From positions 1 through 18,686 of the forward strand of contig DAOWIC010000026.1 in the NCBI GenBank assembly GCA_030641085.1: 18,686 nt of DNA. The letters are read 5' to 3'. Numbering within the stretch: the first letter of the stretch is position 1; each line of letters starts with the position of its first letter. The DNA is from Calditrichota bacterium (lineage in GTDB: Bacteria > Zixibacteria > MSB-5A5 > GN15 > FEB-12). A model generated the notes under the pieces. It had not been told where the DNA came from, did no database searches, and saw nothing but the letters and a program-made list of their open reading frames with translations. The translations under genes were made by a program, and so were the position numbers. Positions 7,963-15,347 of this stretch are shown one piece after another.

Positions 7963-8919
7963 ATGATCACCGGTGCAGGGCAGAAAAGATGCGCGATCCT
8001 GCTTTCGATGGGCGGGCCGGAGACGACCGCCGACGTTAAGAAATACCTGCGCAATATCTTCTCCGACCGCACCCTGATCCGCCTTCCCGGCGGGCGGTTG
8101 CTGCAAAAACCGTTCGCGCGGATGATATCTTCGCTGCGTCACAAAAAGGTGCAGCATCATTACGACCTGATCGGCGGCGGCTCGCCGATATTGAAATGGT
8201 CACGCGATCAGGCGCGCATGATTGAGGAGATAGTCGGGCGAAGTGAGCCGGGCTTCCGCTGCTTTATCGGTATGCGCTATTTTCGTCCCATGATCGACGA
8301 AGCTGTACGGCAGGCAGTCGAGGCCGGGTTCGAACAGATCACCTTTCTGCCACTCTACCCCCAGTACAGTGTCGCCACCACCGGATCGTCGTTTGAGGTC
8401 GCGCGAAAGACTCTGGCCGAATATCCGCAAATTCCGGCCACCTATATACAGGACTTTCACGACAACGAAGAATATACATCGCTGCTCGGAGAATATATCG
8501 CAAAGAACATCACCGACGACGAGACTTTGCTCTTTTCGGCCCACTCCCTGCCCCAGAAGTTTGTCGATGATGGCGACCCGTATGTGGATCAGGTCAAGCG
8601 CACCGCCGCCCTCGCCGCACGGGACCGGGAGTATTTTCTGTCGTTTCAAAGCCGAACCGGTCCGGTCGCATGGGTGGGACCGGACACGATCGACGAAGCG
8701 CGCCGCCTGCTCGGCGAGAAGCGTCGGCTGTTCGTGGTCCCGATCAGCTTTGTCTGCGATCATATCGAAACGCTGTACGAGATAGATATCGAGCTGCCGC
8801 AGATACTCGGCCCGACAGCCGAGGGACGGATCCGCCGGATGCCGATGTTTAACGCCGACCCGCGTTTTGCCGCCCTTCTGGCGTCGATCATAAAAAACAA
8901 GGTAAGCAGCCATGTCTAA
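7963..8919 (+). CDS. hemH: Ferrochelatase
   Basis: Inserts ferrous iron into the porphyrin at the end of the pathway. The 318-residue protein shows LLSMGGPE near the N-terminus, GGGSPI (71-76), MRYFRP (104-109) and LYPQYSVATTGS. It also has the active-site histidine His194 in FSAHSLP, SFQSRTGP (227-234), and the acidic metal-path residue Glu269 in CDHIETLYEID. With HemN and HemY in the same operon and no HemQ, it most likely uses protoporphyrin IX, not coproporphyrin III; that is inference from context. The start codon directly follows the hemN stop, with AAGGA at 7950-7954. It overlaps hemY by 8 nt. Confidence 0.95.
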   Translation: MITGAGQKRCAILLSMGGPETTADVKKYLRNIFSDRTLIRLPGGRLLQKPFARMISSLRHKKVQHHYDLIGGGSPILKWSRDQARMIEEIVGRSEPGFRCFIGMRYFRPMIDEAVRQAVEAGFEQITFLPLYPQYSVATTGSSFEVARKTLAEYPQIPATYIQDFHDNEEYTSLLGEYIAKNITDDETLLFSAHSLPQKFVDDGDPYVDQVKRTAALAARDREYFLSFQSRTGPVAWVGPDTIDEARRLLGEKRRLFVVPISFVCDHIETLYEIDIELPQILGPTAEGRIRRMPMFNADPRFAALLASIIKNKVSSHV

Positions 8920-10282
8920 AACTGATGTCATCATCGTTGGCGGAGGCATCTCCGGCCTTTCAGCTCTCCATTTCCTGCGCCACCATAAAGCCTACTTGAA
9001 TGTTAGACTTTATGAAGCGGATACCAGACTGGGCGGAACGATCGGCACGGACCGGATCGAGGGCTACAGTTTCGATTGGGGACCAAACGGCTTCCTCGAC
9101 CGCGAACCTCTGACCCTGCAGATGTGCGAAGAACTCGGCCTGAACGGTGATCTGGAGAGGGCGAACGAGAATGTCAGCAATCGCTTTATCCTGCGCAAGG
9201 GCGGGCTGTGCTCGGTGCCGATGTCGCCGCCAAGGTTTATGATGTCGAACATCCTGAGCTGGCCGGGCAAGTTCCGACTGCTGTTTGAACCGATCGCCAA
9301 AAGTCGCCCCGAAGGTGATGAATCAATCTACGATTTCGTAAAGCGCCGCATCGGTCGCGAAGCCGCCGACTACCTGGTGCAGCCGATGGTCTCCGGCGTG
9401 TACGGCGGTATGGCCGACCGGCTATCGCTGGCCTCATGCTTCCCCGTTATGAGGGAAATGGAAGACGAATACGGTTCGCTGTTCAAGGCGATGATAGCCA
9501 AGGCCAGAAAAGCCAAGGCCGAAGGGAAGAAAGGCGGCGGCCCGAGCGGTCCGGGAGGATGGTTGACCTCATTCAACGGCGGCCTGTACCGATTGATCGA
9601 GCGCTTTGAAGAATTTTACGACCAGCACATTACCACCGGTCGCCCGGTCCAGTCGGTCGCCAAAGACGGCGACAATTTTGTAGTAGGTTTTGCGGACGGT
9701 GAGACCGAACGCACCCGCAACCTGATTCTTTCACAGCCTGCTCACCTGGTTTCAAAGGTTGTCGCCGACATGTCGCCGCGACTGTCGGACACGCTGGCGG
9801 AAATCCGCTACGCCCCTATCTCGGTGGTCTGCCTCGGCTACGATACCTCGCAGATACGGACCAGCACCGACGGCTTCGGCTTTCTGGTTCCGGCCAAGGA
9901 AGAGCGCGGTATTCTCGGCTCGATCTGGACATCCTCCATTTTCAATCAGCGCGCCCCCGAGGGCAAGGTCCAGTTCCGAACGATGGTCGGCGGCGACGGC
10001 GATCATGATTCGGTCAAGTTGACCGATGATGAGCTTCTGAGCCGTGTCAAAGCTGATATGGCCGATATTCTGGGCATCAGCGGTGAGCCGGAAATGGTCA
10101 AAATCTACCGCTGGACCCACGGAATCCCGCAGTTTCTGATCGGCCACGCCGATCGCATGAAGACGGTCGAAACCGAGTTGAAGGCCATCGGCAACCTGTT
10201 CGTGACCGGTAACGCATACTACGGCATTGGTTTAAACGATTGCGTCAAGCAGTCGTACCGAGTCGCCACCTCGCTTAGCTGA
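8912..10282 (+). CDS. hemY: Protoporphyrinogen oxidase, FAD- and oxygen-dependent (HemY/PgoX type)
   Basis: Six-electron oxidation of protoporphyrinogen IX to protoporphyrin IX. The 456-residue protein opens with a dinucleotide-binding motif, IIVGGGISGLSALHFL, followed by YEADTRLGGTI, the FAD-binding start of this amine-oxidase-like superfamily. RIEGYSFDWGPNGF and VSGVYGGMADRLSL fit the family core. GNAYYGIGLNDCVKQS near the end is the conserved C-terminal FAD contact. A Lys/Gly-rich stretch (about residues 192-215) precedes GGWLTSFNGGLYRLIE and is probably a loop. It overlaps hemH by 8 nt with AAGG at 8899-8902. It is the last hem gene; the next 119 bp hold no clear rho-independent terminator. 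Use of coproporphyrinogen as in Gram-positive HemY is possible but less likely with HemN present. Confidence 0.93.
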   Translation: MSKTDVIIVGGGISGLSALHFLRHHKAYLNVRLYEADTRLGGTIGTDRIEGYSFDWGPNGFLDREPLTLQMCEELGLNGDLERANENVSNRFILRKGGLCSVPMSPPRFMMSNILSWPGKFRLLFEPIAKSRPEGDESIYDFVKRRIGREAADYLVQPMVSGVYGGMADRLSLASCFPVMREMEDEYGSLFKAMIAKARKAKAEGKKGGGPSGPGGWLTSFNGGLYRLIERFEEFYDQHITTGRPVQSVAKDGDNFVVGFADGETERTRNLILSQPAHLVSKVVADMSPRLSDTLAEIRYAPISVVCLGYDTSQIRTSTDGFGFLVPAKEERGILGSIWTSSIFNQRAPEGKVQFRTMVGGDGDHDSVKLTDDELLSRVKADMADILGISGEPEMVKIYRWTHGIPQFLIGHADRMKTVETELKAIGNLFVTGNAYYGIGLNDCVKQSYRVATSLS

Positions 10283-10333
10283 CCAATATTTCGCGCCTTG
10301 CAGCGTTTTCCTGAAATTGATACATTATTTGTC

Positions 10334-10361
10334 TTGACAATCGACATTAATTAGTTACATT
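10334..10361 (+). promoter_or_regulatory. Promoter of marR
   Basis: A perfect TTGACA (10334-10339) is followed after 16 bp by TACATT (10356-10361), four of six matches to the -10 consensus. The gap between hemY and marR is AT-rich. The -10 box lies inside the 16-bp operator-like site at 10353-10368, as expected for autorepression. Confidence 0.6.
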
Positions 10362-10368
10362 CGCAACT
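10353..10368 (+). promoter_or_regulatory. Probable MarR operator 1 (marR promoter)
   Basis: AGTTACATTCGCAACT matches the perfect palindrome at 10870-10885 at 13 of 16 positions and keeps both outer half-site ends (AGTT and AACT). It covers the -10 box of the marR promoter, so a bound dimer would block RNA polymerase. Assignment to this MarR protein is inference from location and from the two-site pattern. Confidence 0.6.
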
Positions 10369-10401
10369 ATTGCAGCATACAACCATAATGGATCTGAGAT
10401 T

Positions 10402-10854
10402 ATGATGGACGAGAAAGAACTGATGAAGGAACTGGAGCGGGCCATTGGTCATCGCATGGGCCGAACCGGTAAGGCTATGATGAATCGATTGAGCAAAGAG
10501 CTGCACGAAGCCGGTTTTCCCTACAGCGCTCCCCAGATGATTGTACTGGCAAACGTCTATCGGTCCGAGGGCCTCAATCAGCAGGCTGTTGCTTGTCTGA
10601 TGCACCGCGATAAAGCCGCTGCTACCAGACTGATAGACTCGCTTGAGAAGGCGAACCTGCTGGTCCGTATCCCCGACAAAAACGACCGCCGGCAGAATAT
10701 GCTTTACCTGACAAACGAAGGGAAAGAGATGGTTTTCAAATTTTCCGAGGTCTCTCGGGCAACGCAGGAGACCGCCCTGGAGGGTATCGGCAGCAAGGAA
10801 TTGGTGATTTTCAGGAGGGTTCTGGACAGAATTCGAGATAATCTCGAATCCTGA
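10402..10854 (+). CDS. MarR-family transcriptional regulator
   Basis: A dimeric winged-helix repressor of 150 residues, the usual MarR size. The N-terminal helix (1-35) and the C-terminal helices (about 115-150) would form the dimer interface. The DNA-binding domain includes QMIVLANVYRSEGLNQQAVA, the recognition-helix region HRDKAAATRLIDSLEKANLLVR, and the wing PDKNDRRQNMLYLTNEGKE with its conserved D-x-R. It lies directly upstream of a tripartite efflux operon and between two related palindromes, so it probably represses itself and the pump until a ligand releases it. The ligand cannot be told from sequence. ATG 10402 and ATG 10405 are both possible starts; the ribosome-binding site is weak. 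Confidence 0.93.
   Translation: MMDEKELMKELERAIGHRMGRTGKAMMNRLSKELHEAGFPYSAPQMIVLANVYRSEGLNQQAVACLMHRDKAAATRLIDSLEKANLLVRIPDKNDRRQNMLYLTNEGKEMVFKFSEVSRATQETALEGIGSKELVIFRRVLDRIRDNLES
10831..10849 (+). repeat. Perfect 19-bp palindrome at the 3' end of marR
   Basis: ATTCGAGAT (10831-10839), one central A, then ATCTCGAAT (10841-10849) form an exact inverted repeat inside the last codons of marR. As RNA it would fold as a 7-bp stem with a 5-nt loop. It is not followed by a T-run, so it is not a classical terminator. It may be a DNA-binding site for a second regulator or an mRNA-processing hairpin. It differs from the AGTTGCAA-type sites. Confidence 0.55.
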
Positions 10855-10869
10855 ATATTCCTGAAATAT

Positions 10870-10885
10870 AGTTGCAATTGCAACT
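10870..10885 (+). promoter_or_regulatory. Probable MarR operator 2 (efflux operon promoter)
   Basis: AGTTGCAATTGCAACT is a perfect 16-bp palindrome in the marR-adaptor gap. Thirteen of its sixteen bases match the site on the marR promoter. It covers the candidate -35 box of the efflux promoter (TTGCAA, 10872-10877), so binding there would repress the pump genes. Confidence 0.7.
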
Positions 10886-10899
10886 GTCTAAGGTATAAC
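10872..10899 (+). promoter_or_regulatory. Candidate promoter of the efflux operon
   Basis: TTGCAA (10872-10877) and TATAAC (10894-10899) are 16 bp apart. The -10 box matches five of six consensus positions; the -35 box is weaker and lies inside the palindromic operator. Transcription would begin near 10906, leaving a leader of about 120 nt before the adaptor gene. Confidence 0.45.
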
Positions 10900-10913
10900 A
10901 TAACGGGACGAAA

Positions 10914-10943
10914 CTTTCCTGACTACAGGGGCAGGCAGGAAAG
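10914..10943 (+). other. Hairpin in the leader of the efflux mRNA
   Basis: CTTTCCTG (10914-10921) and CAGGAAAG (10936-10943) are exact reverse complements around a 14-nt loop. If transcription starts near 10906, this stem lies almost at the 5' end of the efflux transcript, where it could protect the mRNA or take part in control. No T-run follows, so it is not a typical intrinsic terminator. The remaining leader up to 11024 holds no other clear structure. Confidence 0.35.
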
Positions 10944-11024
10944 GCTGAACGACAGAGCGAATGTAATGTTGATTATAAAGGTAATAGAAAATAGCGAAGT
11001 GCCATATCTGGGAAAGGTCATTAG

Positions 11025-12170
11025 ATGAAGAAGACGACGAAAATTCTGGTGCCGGTCATTATACTTGTGGTTGGGCTCGGGGCGATGCTGCTGTTTGCCA
11101 GCATGAAAACCGAGCCGGAACGCCGGGCCAGTAAGCCGCGCCCTATGAATGTCGAGGTGATCGTGGCGCAGCTTGGTGATGTGCCAGCCGAAATAATCGC
11201 CTACGGCCGTGTGACAACCGCTCAGCCGGTCGAGCTTTATGCCGAGGTTACCGGCGAGTTGATTCGGGGCGATGTTCCATTTCAGCCGGCGCAGTCATTC
11301 AAAAAGGGTGATCTGCTGCTCCAGATTGACGAGCGCCAGACCCAGTTGACGCTCAACAGCACCAAAAGCGATCTCATGACCGCGCTGGCGACCGTACTGC
11401 CGGAGATCAAGGTCGATTTTCCGGACGAATACCAGGTCTGGCAGGACTATTTCAATAACTGCGGTTTCAACGGAAATCTTGAGCCGCTCCCGGAGACCAG
11501 CAACCAGAAGATAAAGCTCTTCCTGTCGCGGTTCAACGTCTACAAACTCTATTTCTCGGTTCGCGACCTGGAGATCACATTGGCCAAGCACTACTTCTAC
11601 GCCCCCTTCGACGGCTCAATCGTATCCGCCAGCCTGCGCGAGGGTTCGTCGGCGCGACCCGGCTCCCACCTGGGCGAGATAATCAATCTGGAGGATATGG
11701 AGGTCGAGGTTTCGGTATCCGCGGAGGATATCGGCTGGATCTCTCTGAATCAGAAGGTGGTGCTTACCTCGGCTGAATTGTCGGGCCCGTGGGAGGGTAC
11801 GATCACCCGTATCGGCTCAAGCATCGATGATCGCACCCAGACAATACCGCTCTACATCAGTGTCGATAACAATGAGGCATCTTCGCTGCTGAACGGTATC
11901 TTTGTCGAGGCGCGCATTCCCGGTCGTGTCACTCAAAACTCAGTCGCTGTCCCGCGCAAGGCGCTTTACAACGAGAATTACGTCTATCTTATAAAAGAGG
12001 GCAAGCTCAAGTACACCGAGGTGGCTGTCGCCCGCAAAGAGACCAACTCGGTCATAGTGGATAGCGGTATCGCCCAGGGCGACACCCTGGTGGTAGGGGC
12101 GATGCAGGGTGTGTCAGCCGGCATGCCCGCGGTCGCCCGCCAGGCCTCCGCAAGCGAACGGAGTAAGTAA
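11025..12170 (+). CDS. RND efflux periplasmic adaptor (membrane fusion protein, HlyD/AcrA type)
   Basis: Links the inner-membrane RND pump to the TolC-like channel across the periplasm. The 381-residue protein has a basic start (MKKTTK) and one hydrophobic anchor at about residues 8-26, with no lipobox cysteine, so it is probably held by an uncleaved helix. GRVTTAQPVELYAEVTGEL and FKKGDLLLQID form the first half of the lipoyl/barrel-sandwich domain; FYAPFDGSIVSASLREGSSA forms the second half. Between them (about 105-190) the hairpin is unusual: it holds PEIKVDFPDEYQVWQDYF and a proline-rich turn, not a long heptad coiled coil. Beta-barrel and membrane-proximal domains follow. GGAAAGG-like Shine-Dalgarno at 11011-11017 supports the start. 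It overlaps the pump gene by one base (TAATG). Confidence 0.92.
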   Translation: MKKTTKILVPVIILVVGLGAMLLFASMKTEPERRASKPRPMNVEVIVAQLGDVPAEIIAYGRVTTAQPVELYAEVTGELIRGDVPFQPAQSFKKGDLLLQIDERQTQLTLNSTKSDLMTALATVLPEIKVDFPDEYQVWQDYFNNCGFNGNLEPLPETSNQKIKLFLSRFNVYKLYFSVRDLEITLAKHYFYAPFDGSIVSASLREGSSARPGSHLGEIINLEDMEVEVSVSAEDIGWISLNQKVVLTSAELSGPWEGTITRIGSSIDDRTQTIPLYISVDNNEASSLLNGIFVEARIPGRVTQNSVAVPRKALYNENYVYLIKEGKLKYTEVAVARKETNSVIVDSGIAQGDTLVVGAMQGVSAGMPAVARQASASERSK

Positions 12171-15100
12171 TGAGTAAGGTAACAAACTTCCTGATTCGTT
12201 ACCCCATCTGGACAACGGTGTTGATGGTCAGCGTTTTGATCTTTGGCATGCTCTCCATGCTCCAGATGAGATACTCCTTCTTTCCTGAACTTACGCCGGA
12301 CCTGATTAATGTCACGGTCGCCTACCCGGGAGCATCGCCGGAAGAGGTGGCCGAAGGTGTGGTTCTCAAAATCGAGGAACAATTGGAGGGACTTGCCGGA
12401 GTCGATCGGGTAACCTCTGTCTCGCGGGAAAACTCCGCCTCGGTTACGGTCGAGATCAAGAAAGACGCCTCGATGGAAAAGGTTCTGGCCGATGTCAAAA
12501 ACTCGGTCGACGCGATCAACTCGTTTCCGGTCGACGCCGAGAAGCCGGTTGTTTTCGAACAGAAGTTTCGGAGCGATGCTCTGTCGATCATGATATTCGG
12601 CAATACTGACCTGTATAACCTGAAGTACATGGCCGAACAATTCCGCGATGAACTCCTGGCCTATCCTGAAATATCTCAAATCGATATCGAGGGTTTGCCG
12701 GATCTCGAGTTTTCGATTGAACTATCCGAAGCAGATATGCGCCGCTTCCAGTTAACCTTCGACGAAGTAGCGGCGGCGGTGCGCCGGGCTAACGTCAACA
12801 TCTCCGGCGGCAAGCTCGAAACCTCGTACGAAGAGATGCTGATCCGAGCCTGGGGGCGTAACTACCATGCTTCCGAACTTCTGGATATTCCGGTGAGGGG
12901 TAATCCGGACGGCACGGTAGTCTACCTTAAGGACATTGCAGACGTCAAAGAACAGTGGGAAGATACGCCGGAGAAGCGATACTACAACGGCCGTTCGGCC
13001 CTGCTTGTGGCTATCGACCAGACCGACGGCGAGGATATTCTTGCCATTGCCGACATCGCCCTGCGCCATGTGGACTCCTTCAACGAATCCCACAGCTCCG
13101 TCACGGCTCAGGTCGTTGACGACCGCACCGTACCGCTGCGACAACGCATCGAATTGCTCACCAAAAACGGTATTATCGGTCTGATCCTGGTTATCATCAC
13201 GCTCGGGTTCTTTCTCAACCTGCGCATGTCGTTCTGGGTTTCGATCAGTATCCCCTTCTCATTTGCCGGCATGTTTATTATCGCGGCATTTTCGGGGATA
13301 ACCATCAACGTCATGTCGCTCTTCGGCATGATAATCGTAGTAGGTATTCTTGTCGATGACGGCATTGTCGTGGGCGAAAATATATTCGCTCACTACGAAC
13401 GTGGTAAATCGCCGCTGAGGGCAGCCGTCGACGGCGCCACCGAAGTCGCCGTGCCGGTGATAACGTCGGTCACGACAACCGTCATCGTCTTCCTGGCCTT
13501 TTTCTTTATCGACGGCGTGATGGGTAAGTTCATCTGGCAGATGGCGCTGGTGGTTATCGCATCGCTGGTCTTTTCGCTGATAGAGGCGTTTCTTATCCTG
13601 CCCACCCACCTGGCGCATTCCAAGGGACTGCACAGCCATGCCAACGACTCAAATGTCCGGGCCAAATTCGAAAAGGCGATCCAGTACCTGACCCATCGCA
13701 TTTATGCACCGACTTTGAAGGCCGCCCTGAATAATAAATGGATCACAGTCCTCATTCCGCTTGCTCTCACCATGACCACTGTCGGCATTCTCTACGGCGG
13801 GCTGATTGGGATAACGTTCTTCCCGGAGATCGACGCGGACACGGTTCCGATAAACGTGAGTCTCGTAGCCGGACGGCAGGAGGCCGATACCGATTCGCTG
13901 CTGGCGCGAATTGAAACTGTCGTTTGGCAGGTTAACGAGGAGATAAAGCAGGAACGTGAGGATGGTCGTGATGTGGTGATCGGAGTGTTGCGCAGCGTCG
14001 GCAGCAGCAGTTCCCGATACGGCGAGGCTTCGGCCGGCGACGGCCACACCGGCAGTTTGCTGGTTCTGCTGCTTGAGGGTGAGACTCGGAATATGGAGAG
14101 TTATCTCATCGGCAACAGAATTCGGGAGACGCTCGGTCCGCTGCCGGAAGCGCGCACTATCACCTTTGCCAGTGGCGGTCGCTGGGGCAAGCCGGTTTCG
14201 ATCAGTCTCCTCGGCAGCGACATCGAACAAATGAACAAGGCCAGGGATCTGCTGGTAACCGAACTGGAGAATTTCAGCTCGCTCAAGGATGTCAGCGATT
14301 CGGACGAGGAAGGACGCCGCGAAATCAATATTACCCTCAAACCGCGTGCCTATGCGCTCGGGCTGACGCTCCAGGATATCGCCGGACAGGTGCGACAGGG
14401 TTTTTACGGCGATGAAGTCCAGCGGATCCAGCGCGGCAAGGATGAGATCCGGGTATGGGTTCGCTACTCCGAGAAAGACCGCACCGAGTTGGGCAACCTC
14501 GACCAGATGAGAATCCGTACCTCAAGCGGCGAAGAGTACCCGTTCTCTGAACTCGCCCAATATGAAATCGAACGTGGCATCACGGCCATCAACCATCTCG
14601 ACCGAAAACGCGAAATCAAAGTTGAGGCAAACCTGGCCGACGCCACCGATGACCTGCCGCCGATTCTTGAGGCGATTAAGCTGGATGTCCTTCCCAAAGT
14701 CATGGCGGAGGTCCGGGGCGTGAAAGCCTCCTTCGAGGGCCAGTCTCGCGAGGAGGGGAAGATAGTCAGCTCGATGCAGATCGCATTCCCGGTCGCGCTG
14801 ATCTGCATGTTTGTCCTGGTGGTGCTGGTTTTTCGCTCCTACGCCCAGGCAATACTGATTTTCTCGCTGATACCTATCGGCGTGCTGGGAGCGATCTGGG
14901 GACACGGTATTCACGGTCTGCAGGTCAACATGCTGTCGTTCGTCGGCATGATCGCTCTCTCGGGAATTGTGATCAACGACAGTATTGTCTTGGTCGACCA
15001 GGTAAACCGCTTTTTGCGCCAAGGCCAGAGTGTTCGTGACGCCATTTACAACGCCGGCATCGCCAGGCTGCGGCCGATTCTGCTGACAACCATGACCACC

Positions 15101-15346
15101 TCGCTGGGACTGGCGCCGCTCATCATGGAGACCAGTCGTCAGGCGCAGTTTTTGGTGCCGATGGCCATTTCGGTAGCGTACGGTCTGATTTTCGGCACCT
15201 TTATTCTGCTGTTGATTCTGCCGGCCTCGCTTATGGTCTTCAACTCGTTCCGTGTTAACTGGGCGCGGCTGTTCTTTGGTTTCAAAGGAACGCCGGAAGC
15301 CGTTGAACCGGCGGTGAAGGAACTTCAAGTCCCGGCGATGGAGTAG
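12170..15346 (+). CDS. RND-family inner-membrane efflux transporter (AcrB/HAE-like)
   Basis: Proton-driven exporter, 1058 residues, with the RND duplication: helix 1 (13-32), a large periplasmic loop (33-330), helices 2-6 (about 333-476), helix 7 (524-546), a second loop (550-865), then helices 8-12 (866-1025). YPGASPEEVAEGV (52-64) is the conserved porter-domain segment. Helix 4 holds the proton-relay pair Asp396-Asp397 in GILVDDGIVVGEN. Helix 10 reads SGIVINDSIVLVD: Asn936 stands where AcrB has its essential Lys940, as in a distinct RND branch. There is no sign of the metal-exporter (CzcA) signature, so an organic substrate is more likely. GGAG lies shortly before the start. Substrate unknown. 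Confidence 0.94.
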   Translation: MSKVTNFLIRYPIWTTVLMVSVLIFGMLSMLQMRYSFFPELTPDLINVTVAYPGASPEEVAEGVVLKIEEQLEGLAGVDRVTSVSRENSASVTVEIKKDASMEKVLADVKNSVDAINSFPVDAEKPVVFEQKFRSDALSIMIFGNTDLYNLKYMAEQFRDELLAYPEISQIDIEGLPDLEFSIELSEADMRRFQLTFDEVAAAVRRANVNISGGKLETSYEEMLIRAWGRNYHASELLDIPVRGNPDGTVVYLKDIADVKEQWEDTPEKRYYNGRSALLVAIDQTDGEDILAIADIALRHVDSFNESHSSVTAQVVDDRTVPLRQRIELLTKNGIIGLILVIITLGFFLNLRMSFWVSISIPFSFAGMFIIAAFSGITINVMSLFGMIIVVGILVDDGIVVGENIFAHYERGKSPLRAAVDGATEVAVPVITSVTTTVIVFLAFFFIDGVMGKFIWQMALVVIASLVFSLIEAFLILPTHLAHSKGLHSHANDSNVRAKFEKAIQYLTHRIYAPTLKAALNNKWITVLIPLALTMTTVGILYGGLIGITFFPEIDADTVPINVSLVAGRQEADTDSLLARIETVVWQVNEEIKQEREDGRDVVIGVLRSVGSSSSRYGEASAGDGHTGSLLVLLLEGETRNMESYLIGNRIRETLGPLPEARTITFASGGRWGKPVSISLLGSDIEQMNKARDLLVTELENFSSLKDVSDSDEEGRREINITLKPRAYALGLTLQDIAGQVRQGFYGDEVQRIQRGKDEIRVWVRYSEKDRTELGNLDQMRIRTSSGEEYPFSELAQYEIERGITAINHLDRKREIKVEANLADATDDLPPILEAIKLDVLPKVMAEVRGVKASFEGQSREEGKIVSSMQIAFPVALICMFVLVVLVFRSYAQAILIFSLIPIGVLGAIWGHGIHGLQVNMLSFVGMIALSGIVINDSIVLVDQVNRFLRQGQSVRDAIYNAGIARLRPILLTTMTTSLGLAPLIMETSRQAQFLVPMAISVAYGLIFGTFILLLILPASLMVFNSFRVNWARLFFGFKGTPEAVEPAVKELQVPAME

Positions 15347-15347
15347 C

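Noticed and set aside
10283..10333. Intrinsic terminator after hemY
   Set aside because: Only very short complementary stretches are present (CGC/GCG type) and no stem followed by a T-run can be built.
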